A stretch of 64,000 bases of DNA from Acidimicrobium ferrooxidans (lineage in GTDB: Bacteria > Actinomycetota > Geothermincolia > Fen-727 > Anoxymicrobiaceae): NCBI GenBank assembly GCA_020723485.1, contig DYIU01000005.1, forward strand, positions 1 to 64,000, in the 5' to 3' direction. The notes under the pieces are model-generated. The model saw only the letters and a program-made list of their open reading frames with translations. It had not been told where the DNA came from and ran no database searches. A program made the position numbers and the translations under genes. Positions 40,942 through 50,573 of this stretch are shown here, in pieces (position 1 is the stretch's first letter; each line of letters starts with the position of its first letter).

Positions 40942-43125
40942 TCAGAACATCGGGTCCATCGTGAGCGCCGGGTGGCCCTTCTCCTCGAGGAACGGGAGTA
41001 TGGCCTCCTCGGTCACGCCCACGGTCTCATCGGCTATCTTGTCGATGAAGTCGGGCGTGCCGAGGTCTTCGGCCCTCTTGTCGAGCTGGTCGCGCAGGGT
41101 CTCTTTGAGCTCCTTCGGCATCCAGACCACACGGTGGAATCCCCCGTCGGCGCTGATGAACTTCTTGGAGGTGATGTACACCTTCCCGATGCCCACGAAG
41201 CCGGGTGTCACGTTCCCGCCTCCGACCGAGCCCGCCAGCGTGGAGAACGACATCCCGCAGGGGGTCTCCTTGCCGGTGAACTCGCGGTTGACGATCATGA
41301 CCCCGTTGCACATGGGCAGGAACGCCACGATGCACTCGAAGCAGCCGCACGATGTCATGGGGTCTTCCATCATGGTGTAGGCGTTGAACTTGTCGAGCTT
41401 CTGGCCCGAGTTGTTCCAGACGAACTCGTTTACGTTCTTCCACTGGCCCTTGGCCTCGTCGATGACATCGCCCTTCGGGATGGGCTGGTTCGGACCGGTC
41501 GGGTCGATCTCGTAGGCAGCCTTGCAGTCGAGCCAGTTGTAAGCGCCGCACAGGCCGAGGCGCTCCGGCGTGACCACGCAAACGTGCGTGGGAGCGAACG
41601 ACTGGCATAGCGTGCAGGAGTAGAAGATGTCGGTGGTCTCGTCTATCATGCCCGCGGTGCGCTCGTCGCGGAAAGCGTACTTGTCGCGCGCCTTCTGCAG
41701 CCACTCTTCGGTGTCCTCAGGGTTGGTGTAGATGGTCACTTCGACCTTGTCGACTATGGCCGGGAACTCACCGAGCAGCTTGGCGTGGAGGATGACCCCG
41801 TAGTCGCGTATCTTGAAGCCCTTCTCCTTGGCCTTGTTGCTGATGCGCGTCCAGACGATGTCGCGCTGGCCCATGTGCCAGATGCCCTCGGCGCCGTTTA
41901 TGAGGTGGTGGCACTGCCGCTCGAGGATGGACTCGAAGTCCTCCTGCATCTTGCGGCCCGCCACGTGCACCACGATGCCCAGGGGCAGGGCGCTTCCGGG
42001 CTCCACGTCGTCTATCTCGGGGCCGACGACCGTGATCTTGCCGTCCTCGACCTCGTCCATCTCCTTCATCTCTACGAACTCGAACGCCGGGGTGATGTTG
42101 CCCCCGAACTGCACGTACATGTCCTCCTTGCGGATGCGCTCGCCCTCGAACGCCGGGCCGTACGCCATCGGGATGGGTACCTTGGTGACCTGGATCTTGA
42201 GACCGCGCACCTCCACGGCCTTCTGCACTATCTCGTCGTGCGGGATGTTCGATACTACGTGCTCGTAGGTGCACACCCCGGTCGGCAGTATCTCGGGGAT
42301 GGGAGTGTCAGCTATGGTCGGGAACCCGTAGTTGATGGCGCCCGCGGCGTTGGCGTACCATTCGTCGGTGACCTCGCCTAGCGCCATTACGAACGCGAAG
42401 ATGCGGTTCTTGTTGTAGAGCAGGACCTTGCGAAAGTCTCCCGGGTTGGCGCCGCCGAAGCTCATCGCAGCGCGGGCGGCGAAGCCGAGAGAGTACACCG
42501 CCGAGCCTATCTCACGCCCGTAAGGGACGATGCGGGTCTCCCAGCCGAGCTGCACGTTGATGCTCTCGAGCTGCTCGGCGACGGTGGTGCCGTTGTAATT
42601 GCCGCTGGTCCAGACGTACAGGTTCTTCTCCTGGAGCTCCTTCACGATCTTTTCGGCGGTTTCCGGGTCAGGGGCGCTCCCGATGAGCGCGCAGAATCCG
42701 GGAGCCGTGCCATCCACGAACTCGACTCCCCGCTCGCGCATGATGACGTCGTCAGCCGCGCCGAGCCATATGCCGTCAACCGGGTTGGGGCCGTCGACGT
42801 ACTTGATGGCCTCCTCGATCTCCTCCATGAAGAGGGTGGCCATACCAGCGTCGAGGCCGGGGCCGAGGTACGGGGTCCACAGGTCTTCCCTCGGTATCGG
42901 CGGCAGGAGCTCTTCCGCTATCTTCATCACCTTCGGGCAATCGCCGAGGTTCTCGACCTTCTCGCCGGTCATGCCGTAGATTATCGGCAGGTAATATGCG
43001 GTGTTGGGAAAGCCTATCTCCTGGCTCTCACCGTACTTCTGAAGCGCTTCATCGAGCCTCGCGGCCACCCTGTCATGGATGGCGTGCGCTCCCCTGATCG
43101 CCGCGCTCAAGATTATCTTGGACAT
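40942..43125 (-). CDS. acsB: Acetyl-CoA synthase, CODH/ACS beta subunit
   Basis: This 727-residue enzyme joins CO, a methyl group and CoA at the nickel-iron A-cluster. The ligand cysteines are all visible: SCTLCQSFAPTHVCV with RLGLCGAYNW at about 503-530, and the distal nickel site SCGCFEC near 593-597. The length matches the bacterial enzyme with its N-terminal CODH-contact domain (the archaeal form lacks it). It lies directly downstream of cooS, as in Moorella-type clusters. Confidence 0.96.
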   Translation of the reverse strand: MSKIILSAAIRGAHAIHDRVAARLDEALQKYGESQEIGFPNTAYYLPIIYGMTGEKVENLGDCPKVMKIAEELLPPIPREDLWTPYLGPGLDAGMATLFMEEIEEAIKYVDGPNPVDGIWLGAADDVIMRERGVEFVDGTAPGFCALIGSAPDPETAEKIVKELQEKNLYVWTSGNYNGTTVAEQLESINVQLGWETRIVPYGREIGSAVYSLGFAARAAMSFGGANPGDFRKVLLYNKNRIFAFVMALGEVTDEWYANAAGAINYGFPTIADTPIPEILPTGVCTYEHVVSNIPHDEIVQKAVEVRGLKIQVTKVPIPMAYGPAFEGERIRKEDMYVQFGGNITPAFEFVEMKEMDEVEDGKITVVGPEIDDVEPGSALPLGIVVHVAGRKMQEDFESILERQCHHLINGAEGIWHMGQRDIVWTRISNKAKEKGFKIRDYGVILHAKLLGEFPAIVDKVEVTIYTNPEDTEEWLQKARDKYAFRDERTAGMIDETTDIFYSCTLCQSFAPTHVCVVTPERLGLCGAYNWLDCKAAYEIDPTGPNQPIPKGDVIDEAKGQWKNVNEFVWNNSGQKLDKFNAYTMMEDPMTSCGCFECIVAFLPMCNGVMIVNREFTGKETPCGMSFSTLAGSVGGGNVTPGFVGIGKVYITSKKFISADGGFHRVVWMPKELKETLRDQLDKRAEDLGTPDFIDKIADETVGVTEEAILPFLEEKGHPALTMDPMF

Positions 43126-43171
43126 CCAACTCCTCCTTGTATCGGTCAGCTACTACTGGCCGTCGCTATCA

Positions 43172-45124
43172 CTACTCGATGGACAGGTCGCGCCTCATCG
43201 CCATGTCGTACAGGACACGCTCGCGCTTCCCCAGGATCCCGAGCGCCTCGCGCTTGTTATCTATGAGGCTCAGCAGCTTGCCGACCATCTTCTCGGGATC
43301 TTCCTCGAAGTGCCAGCTGTTGCCGTACTGCTCGAATATCCCTTCGAACAGGTAGTCAGTCAGCTTCTGGCTGCCGGTCGTGGGCCAGCTCGCGCCGAAC
43401 ACAACGGCTGCTCCCGAAGCCACGAAGTACTGACCGATGGCGATGGCTTTCTCGCTCATCCACTCGGGTGCGCAGCCGACGGCGGGCAGGTCGGATATGT
43501 CATCTCCCAGGCCGCCCTCGTGCACCATCGCGGTGAGAGCTATCAGTATCCGGCTGTTATCGACGCAGGAGCCGACGTGCAGCACAGGCGGTATACCGAC
43601 GGCCTCGCATATCTCGCGCAGTCCCTGCGGCATGATGCCTTCCTTGTAGGCGACCTCTGGGGTCATGAGCCCGGTCTTGGCAACCTCCTGGGCGGCGCAA
43701 CCGGTCATCACGACCAGGCAGCCGTTCGCGACCAGTTCCTGCACCACGCGCACGTGGTTGCCGCCTCCGGTGACCCGGGGGTTGGAGCATCCGACCACAC
43801 CCACGACGCCGCGGATGCGGCCGTCGATGATCCCGTCGTTCAGGGGCCTGTACGAAGCGCGGAAGCGGCCGCCGAGCATGTAGTTGATGTACTCGTGGTC
43901 GTAGCCCGCGATGAAATCGCTGGTCTTAGCCGGTATGTCGACCTCTCCCCTGTTCGGGAAGTTGTCGATTGCCATCTCCACGATCTTCTTGGCTGTGGAA
44001 AGCCCGGTCTCCTCGTGGAACTCGACGTACTCGGCGCTGGGCATCTTTGCCTTGGGGCTGGTCGTTATCACCTTGGTGTGGAAGCAGTTCGAGAGCTCGC
44101 CGACCGCCTGGTACACGCACTGGACGTCGACTATCATCGCGTCCACCGCGCCCGTTATTATCGCGAGCTCCTGCTGGAGGACGTTGCCCGCGACCGGGAT
44201 GCCGTGCCGTGAGAGTATCTCGTTCGCCGTGCAGCAGATACCGGCGATGTTTATGCCCTTTGCGCCTTTCTCCTCGGCCTTCTTCAGCATGTCCTCGCTC
44301 TGGCTGGCGAGCAGTATCATCTCGGAGAGGAGCGGCTCGTGGCCGTGCACTATGATATTTACCTGGTCCTTATCGAGCACCCCAAGGTTGATCTTGGCCT
44401 GCAGGGGCGTGGGGGTCCCGAACATTATGTCCTGCAGCTCGGTGCCCACCATCGAGCCGCCCCAGCCGTCGGCCAGCGCGCAGCGCGAGCCCTGCAGCAT
44501 GATGTTCTCCATCTGCTGGTCCACGCCGATGGAGGTGCGGTGCATCGTCTCGACGACCTCGCGGTCGATCCCGCGGGGGAAGATGCCGAGCTTGCGCCAT
44601 ATCTCCTTGCGCTTCTCCGGGGCCCTCAACCCGAACGCCAGCTCGCCTTCCTGCTGGCCGAACATCGCCATGCAGGCCTCGCCGACGTCGAGCGCTATCT
44701 CCTCGACCGGACGGTCGCCGACCTCGATACCGAGGTCCGCCGCCACCTCGAGCAGCTTTATGCGGTCCTTTATCTGGTAGCCCTCGGCCTCGCCCTTTGC
44801 GGCCATGATGAAAGTGTGGGCTACGGCCCTGCCGTGGTCCGAGTGGGCGGAGGAGCCGGCGGCTATCATCCGCGCGAAGTTTCGCGCGGAGACCACTTCG
44901 GCGGTGGCGCCGCAGATGCCGCGCTTCTCCGGCTCGCCTTCCTTCTTGGGCGGCGTGAGCCTGCACGGGCCCATGTTGCACGTCTTGCAGCAGATACCGC
45001 TCGCGCCGATCGTGCATACCTTCAGGCTCTCCGAACGGCTGAACGCGGTCTCGTGCTTTTCCTCGTCAGCCTTCTTGAGCATCTCTATGGATGCTTCGCA
45101 GGATGTCCTGTCTTCGTAATCCAA
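43172..45124 (-). CDS. cooS: Carbon monoxide dehydrogenase catalytic subunit
   Basis: This 650-residue Ni-Fe enzyme reduces CO2 to CO for acetyl-CoA synthesis. The N-terminal cysteines in KVCTIGASGICCKTCNMGPC near 36-54 supply the D and B clusters. HGHEPLLSEM near 265 and AGICCTANEIL near 300 contribute to the C-cluster region, and HVGSCVDNSRI near 520 follows. It is transcribed with acsB, with a 46-base spacer, and cooC nearby supplies the nickel-insertion ATPase. Confidence 0.95.
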   Translation of the reverse strand: MDYEDRTSCEASIEMLKKADEEKHETAFSRSESLKVCTIGASGICCKTCNMGPCRLTPPKKEGEPEKRGICGATAEVVSARNFARMIAAGSSAHSDHGRAVAHTFIMAAKGEAEGYQIKDRIKLLEVAADLGIEVGDRPVEEIALDVGEACMAMFGQQEGELAFGLRAPEKRKEIWRKLGIFPRGIDREVVETMHRTSIGVDQQMENIMLQGSRCALADGWGGSMVGTELQDIMFGTPTPLQAKINLGVLDKDQVNIIVHGHEPLLSEMILLASQSEDMLKKAEEKGAKGINIAGICCTANEILSRHGIPVAGNVLQQELAIITGAVDAMIVDVQCVYQAVGELSNCFHTKVITTSPKAKMPSAEYVEFHEETGLSTAKKIVEMAIDNFPNRGEVDIPAKTSDFIAGYDHEYINYMLGGRFRASYRPLNDGIIDGRIRGVVGVVGCSNPRVTGGGNHVRVVQELVANGCLVVMTGCAAQEVAKTGLMTPEVAYKEGIMPQGLREICEAVGIPPVLHVGSCVDNSRILIALTAMVHEGGLGDDISDLPAVGCAPEWMSEKAIAIGQYFVASGAAVVFGASWPTTGSQKLTDYLFEGIFEQYGNSWHFEEDPEKMVGKLLSLIDNKREALGILGKRERVLYDMAMRRDLSIE

Positions 45125-45159
45125 CTGTCCTCAACTCCTCACTCTCTCCGGGCTCCTGA

Positions 45160-45181
45160 CGGCGGGTCTCATGGCCCGCCG
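45160..45181. other. GC-rich hairpin between acsD and cooS
   Basis: CGGCGGG and CCCGCCG form a 7-bp stem around an 8-base loop in the 64-base spacer. It is one of several such hairpins in spacers of this array. Confidence 0.45.
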
Positions 45182-45188
45182 GCGCGCG

Positions 45189-46127
45189 TTAGCCCATCAA
45201 GCTGTCGATGACTTTTCTGACCGTCTTTATGGCGTCGGGGTGGCGCATTATCACGACGTCGGCCCCCGCGACCAGCAGCGAGCTGGCCGTGAGGATCTCC
45301 CAGAGGACACCCCTCTTGTTCTCGTCGCCCCATGCCGGCTCGTCGGCGGCGGGCGCCTTGGCCTCTTTGGCCTTCCAGGCCTCTACCCCGACGTCGGCTA
45401 TGAGCGGCATCTGGGTCATGCTGTCGTCCTGTCGCAGGGCAGCGATCTTGAACCTCTCCATCACGGAGTAGGTGTACTCGAGCCCGTAGCCCAGCGCGCC
45501 GGTGGTGGGGTCGACCAGTATGTTGCCGACGTCCACGCCCAGGTTGGACAGCAGGATGTTCAGCTGCTTGGCAAGGTTGACGTCGATGGGGGTCTTGGCC
45601 GCGACTGTCTGCTTGTAGCCCAGCGCGGCGGCGCCAACGGTCTTGTAGTTATCCTCGTTGGCGGGCCCGAGCACGACGTTCTTGCCCTCGGTGGCAACAG
45701 CGGCGGCCTTCAGCACGTCGCCGTCCTTATCCACGTCCTCGGAACCGTAAACTATGACCGGGATGCTCACGGCCTCGGCGACAGCCTTGGCGGTCTGGGC
45801 CGCCTCTTCGGCAGGCTTGTCGTCGCCCTTGGGGTCGGTGCTCTTGAGACGCAGGGCGATTAGGTCCGCGCCCCACTCGTCCTGGGCCTTCTTCGCCCAC
45901 GCGACGGGGTCTGCCAGGACGTCCTTGAGAGGCTCGGCCACTACGGGAGACCACTCCTGCGGGTTGTCGTCATAGACCTCTACGGCGATGAGCGGGCGGT
46001 TCGGCATCTCGCCCTCGAACAGGTAAAACGGGAGGATGTTCTCCCCGCCGACCTTGACGTCGCCGGTACCGAGGGTCACTTCACGTATCTTTGACTCGCT
46101 CGTCTCCTTAGGCATCTCAAACGCCAT
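45189..46127 (-). CDS. acsD: Corrinoid/iron-sulfur protein small subunit
   Basis: This 312-residue TIM-barrel protein is the CoFeSP delta subunit (CdhD-like). Markers are TLGTGDVKVGGENILPFYLF near 19, VEVYDDNPQEWSP near 49 and LVDPTTGALGYGLEYTYSVM near 201. It pairs with AcsC to hold the corrinoid between AcsE and AcsB. It lies between folD and cooS, with ordinary spacing. Confidence 0.94.
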   Translation of the reverse strand: MAFEMPKETSESKIREVTLGTGDVKVGGENILPFYLFEGEMPNRPLIAVEVYDDNPQEWSPVVAEPLKDVLADPVAWAKKAQDEWGADLIALRLKSTDPKGDDKPAEEAAQTAKAVAEAVSIPVIVYGSEDVDKDGDVLKAAAVATEGKNVVLGPANEDNYKTVGAAALGYKQTVAAKTPIDVNLAKQLNILLSNLGVDVGNILVDPTTGALGYGLEYTYSVMERFKIAALRQDDSMTQMPLIADVGVEAWKAKEAKAPAADEPAWGDENKRGVLWEILTASSLLVAGADVVIMRHPDAIKTVRKVIDSLMG

Positions 46128-46201
46128 TTGGTTCCACTTCCTTTCTAGCTTTACTTGCCTTAAACCGCATTGATTTTAGTCAAAAGGCCCTTATCTATCC
46201 A

Positions 46202-47113
46202 TCAATCCATGCCGGCCTGCATCTTGGCCGCGGTCAGAGCGTTCTTGAGCAGCATCATGTTCGTCACCGCGCCGACGCCGCCCGGCACCGGGGTTATCGC
46301 CTTGGCCTTGTCCTTCACCGCATCGAAGTCGACGTCTCCGACGGTCTTGGTCTTGGGCTTGCCCTTGTCGTTCAGCACCGGGTTGCCCTCATCGTCGAGC
46401 ACCTTCACCCTGTTGATGCCGACGTCTATCACTACAGCGCCGTCCTTGACCTGGTCGGGGGTTATGAGGCCCGCCTTGCCGGCGGCCACTATCAGGATGT
46501 CGGCCCCGGTGGTGTGCTTCTCCAGGTTTCCGGCCTGGGAGGTGAATATGTGGGTCACGCTGATGGTCGCGTTGCGGTTCAGCGCGAGCATCGCGACCGG
46601 CTTTCCAACGATGTTGGAGTGTCCGACCACCACTATCTCGGCTCCTTCGAACTCGACCCCCACCCTGTCCAGCAGCTCTATGCACGCCGAGGGCGTCGCC
46701 GGAGCCAGGGTCGGCTCACCGAGAAGGAGGCGCCCCATGTTGGCCGGGTGGAAGCAGTCGATGTCCTTGTCCTCGCGGATGTTCCGGATGACGGCCGAGT
46801 CGGATATGTGCTCGGGGTACGGGCGCAGCGGGAGTATGCCGCTTACCGCCGGGTCTTCGTTGAGCTCCTTGACTATCTGGATGACCTCTTCCTCGGTAGT
46901 CTCGGCCGGGAGGGTCTTCTCGATGTAGTTGAACCCCACCGACTCACAGTTCTTCTCTACCTGGCCGCGGTACATCTTCGACCCGAAGTCGTCGCCGACC
47001 AGCAGGGTGGCGATGCCGGGGGCCAGGCCCTTGGCCTTCAGCTTCTCGGTCTCTGCGACTATCTCCGCCTTGATCTCGTCGGCTATCGCGTTGCCGTCTA
47101 TTATCTCCGCCAT
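46202..47113 (-). CDS. folD: Methylene-THF dehydrogenase FolD, cyclohydrolase site altered
   Basis: This 303-residue protein has the FolD fold: VGDDFGSKMYRGQVEKNCES near 40, GHSNIVGKPVA near 165, VIDVGINR near 228 and ITPVPGGVG near 275. The usual YxxxK lysine is Val-52 (YRGQV) and the Gln of the VQLPLP motif is Leu-96 (GILPLRPYP), while the KDxD Asp is kept. Both lost residues are needed for methenyl-THF cyclohydrolase activity in human and E. coli homologues. It is therefore probably a dehydrogenase only, with FchA next door doing the hydrolysis. Confidence 0.88.
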   Translation of the reverse strand: MAEIIDGNAIADEIKAEIVAETEKLKAKGLAPGIATLLVGDDFGSKMYRGQVEKNCESVGFNYIEKTLPAETTEEEVIQIVKELNEDPAVSGILPLRPYPEHISDSAVIRNIREDKDIDCFHPANMGRLLLGEPTLAPATPSACIELLDRVGVEFEGAEIVVVGHSNIVGKPVAMLALNRNATISVTHIFTSQAGNLEKHTTGADILIVAAGKAGLITPDQVKDGAVVIDVGINRVKVLDDEGNPVLNDKGKPKTKTVGDVDFDAVKDKAKAITPVPGGVGAVTNMMLLKNALTAAKMQAGMD

Positions 47114-47122
47114 TTCTACCTC

Positions 47123-47749
47123 CTACCCGAGCTTCTTGTACGTGACTTCGACTACCCTGTCCTTGAGTTCGGCCGTACGGGAAAGTATATCTGTAATGCC
47201 CGACCATTTCTCCTCGTTGAACGCGGAGTCCTTGATGGTCGCGAGGTTGATCTTCACGTTGAGCGCCGCGGACTGCGCCGCGGCGTCCGCCAGCAGCACC
47301 GCCACGCCGGCGTCGCTCACCGCCCCCACGTTGCCGATGTCCGCTGCCACCTCGCTGAGCACCGCCACCTCGAGGCACTGCTCTGCGATGGCGTATGGCA
47401 CCATCGTAGCCTCTTTGCATGCGGACTGTATGGCTTCGTTCCGGGCGGCCTTCTCCTCATCGGTCTCGCGGGGCATCTTGAACGCACCAGCCAGCACCCC
47501 GTAGACCTCAGTGTCTTCCTGCACCAGTTCCTGAAGCCTCTTCCTGACCTTCTCCGAGTCGTCTACGAGCTTCGCTATCTCGTCCTGGACGTCGGCGTAC
47601 TTCTCCTTGCCTACGGTTAGGTTCGCCACCATGCTCACCAGCGCCGCGGCGATGGCCGCCGCCAGCGCGCTCGCCGACCCTCCGCCCGGCTCCGGGGAGC
47701 TCGAGGCGAGCTTGTCCAGGAAATCGACTATCTTGCCCTCTACGTACAC
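47123..47749 (-). CDS. fchA: Methenyl-THF cyclohydrolase FchA
   Basis: This 208-residue protein of the formiminotransferase-cyclodeaminase/cyclohydrolase family has the SSPEPGGGSASALAAA motif near 17-32 and the helical core ending KDRVVEVTYKKLG. It converts formyl-THF to methenyl-THF in the methyl branch. The GTG start shares its G with the TAG stop of cooC. It is followed by folD after 9 bases. Confidence 0.9.
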   Translation of the reverse strand: MYVEGKIVDFLDKLASSSPEPGGGSASALAAAIAAALVSMVANLTVGKEKYADVQDEIAKLVDDSEKVRKRLQELVQEDTEVYGVLAGAFKMPRETDEEKAARNEAIQSACKEATMVPYAIAEQCLEVAVLSEVAADIGNVGAVSDAGVAVLLADAAAQSAALNVKINLATIKDSAFNEEKWSGITDILSRTAELKDRVVEVTYKKLG

Positions 47750-48522
47750 TAATCCCTCACCCCCTGAAGAACGTTCTGCATTATGGACCGGACCGCCGTC
47801 CTCGCCGCGGAGCCCTCAGGCAGGTCTATGAGCGGCCGGCCTTCCTGGTCGAACCGGGCGACCTCGGGGTCGTCCGGGATGATGCCCGCAAGCTCAATGT
47901 CGAGCCCCTCCACCTCTTCGGCCAGCGGCCCGGTGAGCTCGCCGCGCAGGCGCGACAGCACGAGGTAGAACCTGCTCACCCCGATCTCCATCTCGCGCGC
48001 AAGGTCACGGATGCGCATGGCCGTTGCGAGGCCGCGGTGCGCCGGGTCGCTCACGATGAACATCACGTCAACCCCGCGTGTCGTGCGCCGGCTCAGGTGC
48101 TCCATGCCGGCCTCGTTGTCGACAACCACGTACTCATAACCTTTGTTCAGACGGTCGAGAAAGACCCGGAGCATGTTGTTTATGGCGCAGTAGCAGCCGG
48201 GCCCCTCAGGCCTGCCCATGCTGATGAGGTCAAAATCGGGCGTCTCTACCAGTGCCTGCTCTATCTGCATCTCCAGGATGTCCTGCTTCGCCATCCCGGC
48301 GGGGAGCGTCCCCTTGTGCGTCTTCTCGGACATGTCCTCGCGTACGGCCCCGATTGTGGCATCGAGTTCGACACCGAGGGCGATGTCAAGGTTGCTGTTC
48401 GAGTCGGCGTCGACCGCCAGTATCGGTTTCAGGCCTTCGTCGAGCAGGTACCTCACGATAAGGGAGGACAGAGTGGTCTTGCCGACCCCGCCCTTTCCCG
48501 ATATCGCGATCACCCTGCTCAA
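47749..48522 (-). CDS. cooC: CooC-type nickel-insertion ATPase
   Basis: This 257-residue MinD/CooC-family ATPase has the deviant Walker A ISGKGGVGKTTLS near 7, DADSNSN near 38 and the nickel-binding pair GCYCAINN near 109. It loads nickel into CooS or AcsB. The gene is joined on both sides: its ATG overlaps the stop of the RACo gene (ATGA) and its TAG overlaps the fchA GTG. Confidence 0.9.
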   Translation of the reverse strand: MSRVIAISGKGGVGKTTLSSLIVRYLLDEGLKPILAVDADSNSNLDIALGVELDATIGAVREDMSEKTHKGTLPAGMAKQDILEMQIEQALVETPDFDLISMGRPEGPGCYCAINNMLRVFLDRLNKGYEYVVVDNEAGMEHLSRRTTRGVDVMFIVSDPAHRGLATAMRIRDLAREMEIGVSRFYLVLSRLRGELTGPLAEEVEGLDIELAGIIPDDPEVARFDQEGRPLIDLPEGSAARTAVRSIMQNVLQGVRD

Positions 48523-50507
48523 GCTCCTTCACCCCCGGCTTCCCGCCCCAGGCGGGCGGTCTCCCTTGCCTCCTCGAGCCTGAGCTTCACCGATGGGAAA
48601 TCGTCGATGTGCGTGTGGGGCAGGAACAGCGCCGAAACGTACTGGTCCATGAACTTGTTGTTGGTCGAGAGCTCGAGGTAGGTCATCATGTTTGCGATGT
48701 TGTCGGCCTCGGCTATGAGGTTCTTGGAGAGCGCCATCAGGTAGCTCCCCAGGAGCGAGCCGTTGCCCACGAACTTGATCCTCTCGGTATCGACGTCAGG
48801 CAGCAGGCCTATGATTATCGCCTTGTCGATCTCGAGGTACCTGCCGAAAGCACCGGCGATGAGTATCTCCTCGACCATGTCGACGGTCATGCCGACCTCT
48901 TCGAGCAGGATGTTGATGCCGGCGTAGATGGCCGCCTTTGCCCTCATCAGGTTGTCGATGTCCGGGTCGGTGATGACTATGTCCCGCGACGTGCCGCTCT
49001 CGTCGGCCCAGGCGAGCACGTACTCGCCTCCCCAGTCTCCCTGGCGTACGCGCGGGTTTGTTTCAGACAACTCTGTCTTTATCTTGCCCCTCTCGTCCAG
49101 GATGCCCGTCAAAAAGAGCTCGGCCAGCGCGTCGATGAGGCCGGAGCCGCAGATGCCGATGGGCCGCTTGTTCCCGACGGTGATTATCATCGGCTCGAGC
49201 GTGACCTCGTTGATGCGGACCTGCTCGATGGCGCCCCTGGTCGCGCGCATCCCGTGCTTCACCCCGGCGCCCTCGAACGCCGGCCCGGCGGAGCACGAGC
49301 ACGAGATGAGCCAGTCCTTGTTGCCGAGGGCCATCTCACCGTTGGTGCCTATGTCGATGTAAAGCGTTATCTTCTCGGAGTTGAACATCCCGCTCGCCAG
49401 CACCCCGGCCACTATGTCTCCGCCGACGTAGGAGGCGACTCCCGGGGTACAGCGCATGTAGACGCCTGAAGCTATCCTGATGCCGATATTGCTCGCCTTT
49501 ATCCAGGGGAAGTACTGGGCCACAGGGATGTAGGGGTCGACCCTTATGTAGCGCGGGTCGATGCCGAGCAGCAGGTGCGTCATCGTCGTATTGCCCGAGA
49601 TGCACAGGTGGGTGATGTTGCAGTACTCCATGTTGGTCTGCTCCACCATCTGCTGGATGAGGTTCCAGATGGTGTTCACGGCCGCCGACTGCAGCTTGGC
49701 GAGTCCCGTGGAGCGCGTGGAGTAGATGATGCGGCTTATGATGTCCTCGCCGAAGGATATCTGCCCGTTGTAATCGGACGCCTCCGCGATTACCTTTCCG
49801 GTCTGGAGGTCCACGAGCTGCGTCGAGACCGTGGTGGTTCCCAGGTCGACCGCGATGGCCGCCTGCCCCTGCGAGGTGTCGCTCTTCTCTATGCGCACCG
49901 CACGGAGCTCCTGGCCCCGGTCGAGCACCGTGACCGTGACGTCGAAGCTGGCAGCCCGTATCAGTCCGGGCAGCACCTGCAGCATCGGGAAATCGACGAC
50001 CACGTCCTTGAGGCCGGCGAGCCTCGAGAGCTCGCGCTTGATGCGCTCGGCGTCGCTCAGGTTGTCCTCGAGGGTGGGCTTGTCGAGGACCAGGTGGAAC
50101 TTGGTGGTGGGGGGGTTGAGCTCCCACTGGGGCAGCCTCTCGGCCCAGTCCTTTGCCGACAGCGTATAGCCTTTGAGCGGAATCGGCGGCCGCCTGGTCA
50201 GCGCGCTCTTGTCCCCTATCTGGGACTCGATCGGCACGCGTATGTCGGCGTCGCTCTCGAGCGTGGCCGAGCAAGCGAGCACGTACCCGCGCTTTATCTC
50301 CTCCTCGGAGAGCTTGACCTGGAGCTTCTGCTTGACATCGCCTTTCTCGACGATGACCCGGCACTTGCCGCAGTAGCCCTCGCCTCCACACGAGGCGTTA
50401 ATATGAACGTCGGCCTTCATGGCCGCGCGCAGTACGTTCTCTCCTTTGTCCACTTCTATGCACCGGTCTTCCGGGTAGAAGCAGACCCTTACTTTTCCGT
50501 TCTCCAT
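48519..50507 (-). CDS. Reductive activator of CoFeSP (RACo), DUF4445-type
   Basis: This 662-residue protein has an N-terminal 2Fe-2S ferredoxin domain (INASCGGEGYCGKCRVIVEK near 36-55, with a further Cys near 77), a linker, and a C-terminal ASKHA ATPase domain. That domain includes AVDLGTTTVSTQLVD near 220, YIDIGTNGEMALG near 382 and AGAFGRYLEID near 550. It restores the Co(I) state of the corrinoid protein with ATP. The ATG at 50507 is preferred over the TTG two codons upstream. It overlaps cooC at its end. Confidence 0.9.
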   Translation of the reverse strand: MENGKVRVCFYPEDRCIEVDKGENVLRAAMKADVHINASCGGEGYCGKCRVIVEKGDVKQKLQVKLSEEEIKRGYVLACSATLESDADIRVPIESQIGDKSALTRRPPIPLKGYTLSAKDWAERLPQWELNPPTTKFHLVLDKPTLEDNLSDAERIKRELSRLAGLKDVVVDFPMLQVLPGLIRAASFDVTVTVLDRGQELRAVRIEKSDTSQGQAAIAVDLGTTTVSTQLVDLQTGKVIAEASDYNGQISFGEDIISRIIYSTRSTGLAKLQSAAVNTIWNLIQQMVEQTNMEYCNITHLCISGNTTMTHLLLGIDPRYIRVDPYIPVAQYFPWIKASNIGIRIASGVYMRCTPGVASYVGGDIVAGVLASGMFNSEKITLYIDIGTNGEMALGNKDWLISCSCSAGPAFEGAGVKHGMRATRGAIEQVRINEVTLEPMIITVGNKRPIGICGSGLIDALAELFLTGILDERGKIKTELSETNPRVRQGDWGGEYVLAWADESGTSRDIVITDPDIDNLMRAKAAIYAGINILLEEVGMTVDMVEEILIAGAFGRYLEIDKAIIIGLLPDVDTERIKFVGNGSLLGSYLMALSKNLIAEADNIANMMTYLELSTNNKFMDQYVSALFLPHTHIDDFPSVKLRLEEARETARLGREAGGEGA

Positions 50508-50534
50508 GCTCAACTCGTCTCGAGGTCCCCTGGA

Positions 50535-50554
50535 GGCCGGCCTTGAGGCCGGCC
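50535..50554. other. GC-rich hairpin between fhs and the RACo gene
   Basis: GGCCGGCCT and AGGCCGGCC form a near-perfect palindrome with a 2-base centre in the 66-base spacer. A possible processing or stability element. Confidence 0.45.
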
Positions 50555-50573
50555 CCCTGGTTCTCTCGTGTTT

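Noticed and set aside
48536-48562. GC-rich inverted repeat near the end of the RACo gene as another spacer hairpin
   Set aside because: It lies inside coding sequence (LGREAGG region) and can be explained by codon choice.
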